A stretch of DNA of 64,000 nt from Bacteroides sp. AN502(2024) (GTDB taxonomy: Bacteria; Bacteroidota; Bacteroidia; Bacteroidales; Bacteroidaceae), in assembly GCF_041227145.1 (NCBI RefSeq), contig NZ_JBGFSP010000011.1, positions 78,448-142,447 on the forward strand, in the 5' to 3' direction. This document shows positions 63,636 to 64,000 of the stretch, in pieces. A program made the translations under genes and the position numbers. Within the stretch, counting starts at the first letter, position 1, and every line of letters begins with the position of its first letter. A model generated the notes under the pieces. The model did no database searches. It saw only the letters and a program-made list of their open reading frames with translations, and was not told the origin of the DNA.

Positions 63636-64000
63636 CTATGTTATTCTCAGTTTAACCGAATTTATCTGAACATTTTTGGGTGTTGCCGTTATGTCCTGCG
63701 CGCTGGTGATGTACCGCTCGACACTTTCCATCAGTTCCGCGTGGTCGTGATTAGTCGCCGAGGTGGTCAGCTGGAAGCCTGAAAAGTTACCCCCTCGCAA
63801 CCCCTGCATGGCGGAGTTTATCCGGTCTATCAAATCAAGAAATTCCAGCGCATCGGACATTTTCGGGTCGGCAACCCCGTGTGTGCCGATGGCGCGTGTC
63901 ACCAGATGCAGGCGCACGGCCACGTCTCCGCGTCGTGCGCCGTTGTTCTGCTGCCGCCACTCTATCGGCTCGAACTCCACGAACACGGCAGGCAAAGGCC
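63636..64000 (-). CDS. Phage protein, partial at window edge (start outside)
   Basis: Leftward frame, open to the edge, with at least 119 residues. FVEFEPIEWRQQNNGARRGD and VAVRLHLVTRAIGTH at the N-terminal side, with a C-terminal VQINSVKLRIT, look like the Mu-like gp37/tail-terminator group, but this is only a resemblance. GC-rich as the phage core. Its orientation shows that late genes run leftward here, opposite to the early operon. Confidence 0.6.
   Translation of the reverse strand, partial: PLPAVFVEFEPIEWRQQNNGARRGDVAVRLHLVTRAIGTHGVADPKMSDALEFLDLIDRINSAMQGLRGGNFSGFQLTTSATNHDHAELMESVERYITSAQDITATPKNVQINSVKLRIT

Larger units (their letters stand above)
54863..64000 (+). mobile_element. 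Mu-like transposable prophage, left part (continues beyond window)
   Basis: Gene order matches Mu-like phages: repeated end sites, a leftward repressor, a rightward early operon with DDE transposase (56993-58996), MuB-like ATPase (59008-59856), a second ATPase, small early genes and a DUF3164 protein, and then a leftward gene running off the window. The left end is placed at TG (54863), just before the first 19-bp repeat, because Mu-type ends begin with TG; other TG dinucleotides nearby (54857) are possible. It is inserted in the capsule locus. Confidence 0.8.

Overview
The window is from a Bacteroides chromosome, probably of the B. thetaiotaomicron/ovatus/xylanisolvens type. The evidence is a SusC/SusD polysaccharide utilization locus (PUL), many SpII lipoproteins, repeated TAnnTTTG (-7) promoter boxes with TTTG (-33) elements, and a capsule locus that opens with a tyrosine recombinase, an invertible promoter and a UpxY antiterminator. 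No rRNA, tRNA or CRISPR array was seen.

Layout. (1) 61-16574, + strand: a PUL encoding SusC (frameshifted), SusD, two IPT/TIG surface lipoproteins (the second with an in-frame TAG), an alginate-lyase-fold polysaccharide lyase, a GH28-like beta-helix enzyme, GH97, GH43 and GH88. The lyase plus unsaturated-uronyl hydrolase point to a uronic-acid-containing glycan. (2) 16673-32117: housekeeping and envelope genes, namely an M48 protease, a DUF2007 protein, a CE1-like esterase, a DUF4595 lipoprotein with an S41 protease, MnmA, a LuxR-type regulator, a membrane protein, and the alpha-2-macroglobulin/PBP1C pair. (3) 32276-35573: an ISL3-like transposase relic, a three-gene envelope operon (TolB-like propeller, outer-membrane barrel, lipoprotein) and a small HTH gene. 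(4) 35804-42792: a GGGtGRT protein with a NifU-like scaffold, the galM-transporter-galK operon, and manA. (5) 42827-54772: a capsular polysaccharide locus. A tyrosine recombinase lies beside a 293-bp segment bounded by perfect 23-bp inverted repeats, whose only recognisable promoter points away from the capsule genes, so the sequenced orientation looks OFF. Then come upxY, a 280-bp IS66-like relic, a flippase, an SDR reductase, two tandem MenD-like ThDP enzymes, a pyruvyltransferase-family protein, and GT2 and GT4 glycosyltransferases. (6) about 54863-64000 (edge): the left part of a Mu-like transposable prophage, with repeated end sites, a repressor with twin palindromic operators, the DDE transposase, the MuB-like ATPase, an early gene set and two candidate morons.

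The most striking feature is three poly-G tracts inside capsule genes: G9 in the SDR, G7 at the start of the second ThDP gene, and G8 in the GT2. The G9 and G7 tracts each put their gene out of frame by one base, and the G8 tract is in frame. With the invertible promoter, this suggests two layers of phase variation: whole-locus switching by inversion, and single-gene switching by slipped-strand changes. The alternative, sequencing error in homopolymers, can be tested from reads. The prophage lies directly behind the last glycosyltransferase and seems to cut the next capsule gene, so the rest of the locus (polymerase, initiating transferase, sugar-nucleotide genes) is either beyond the phage or lost.
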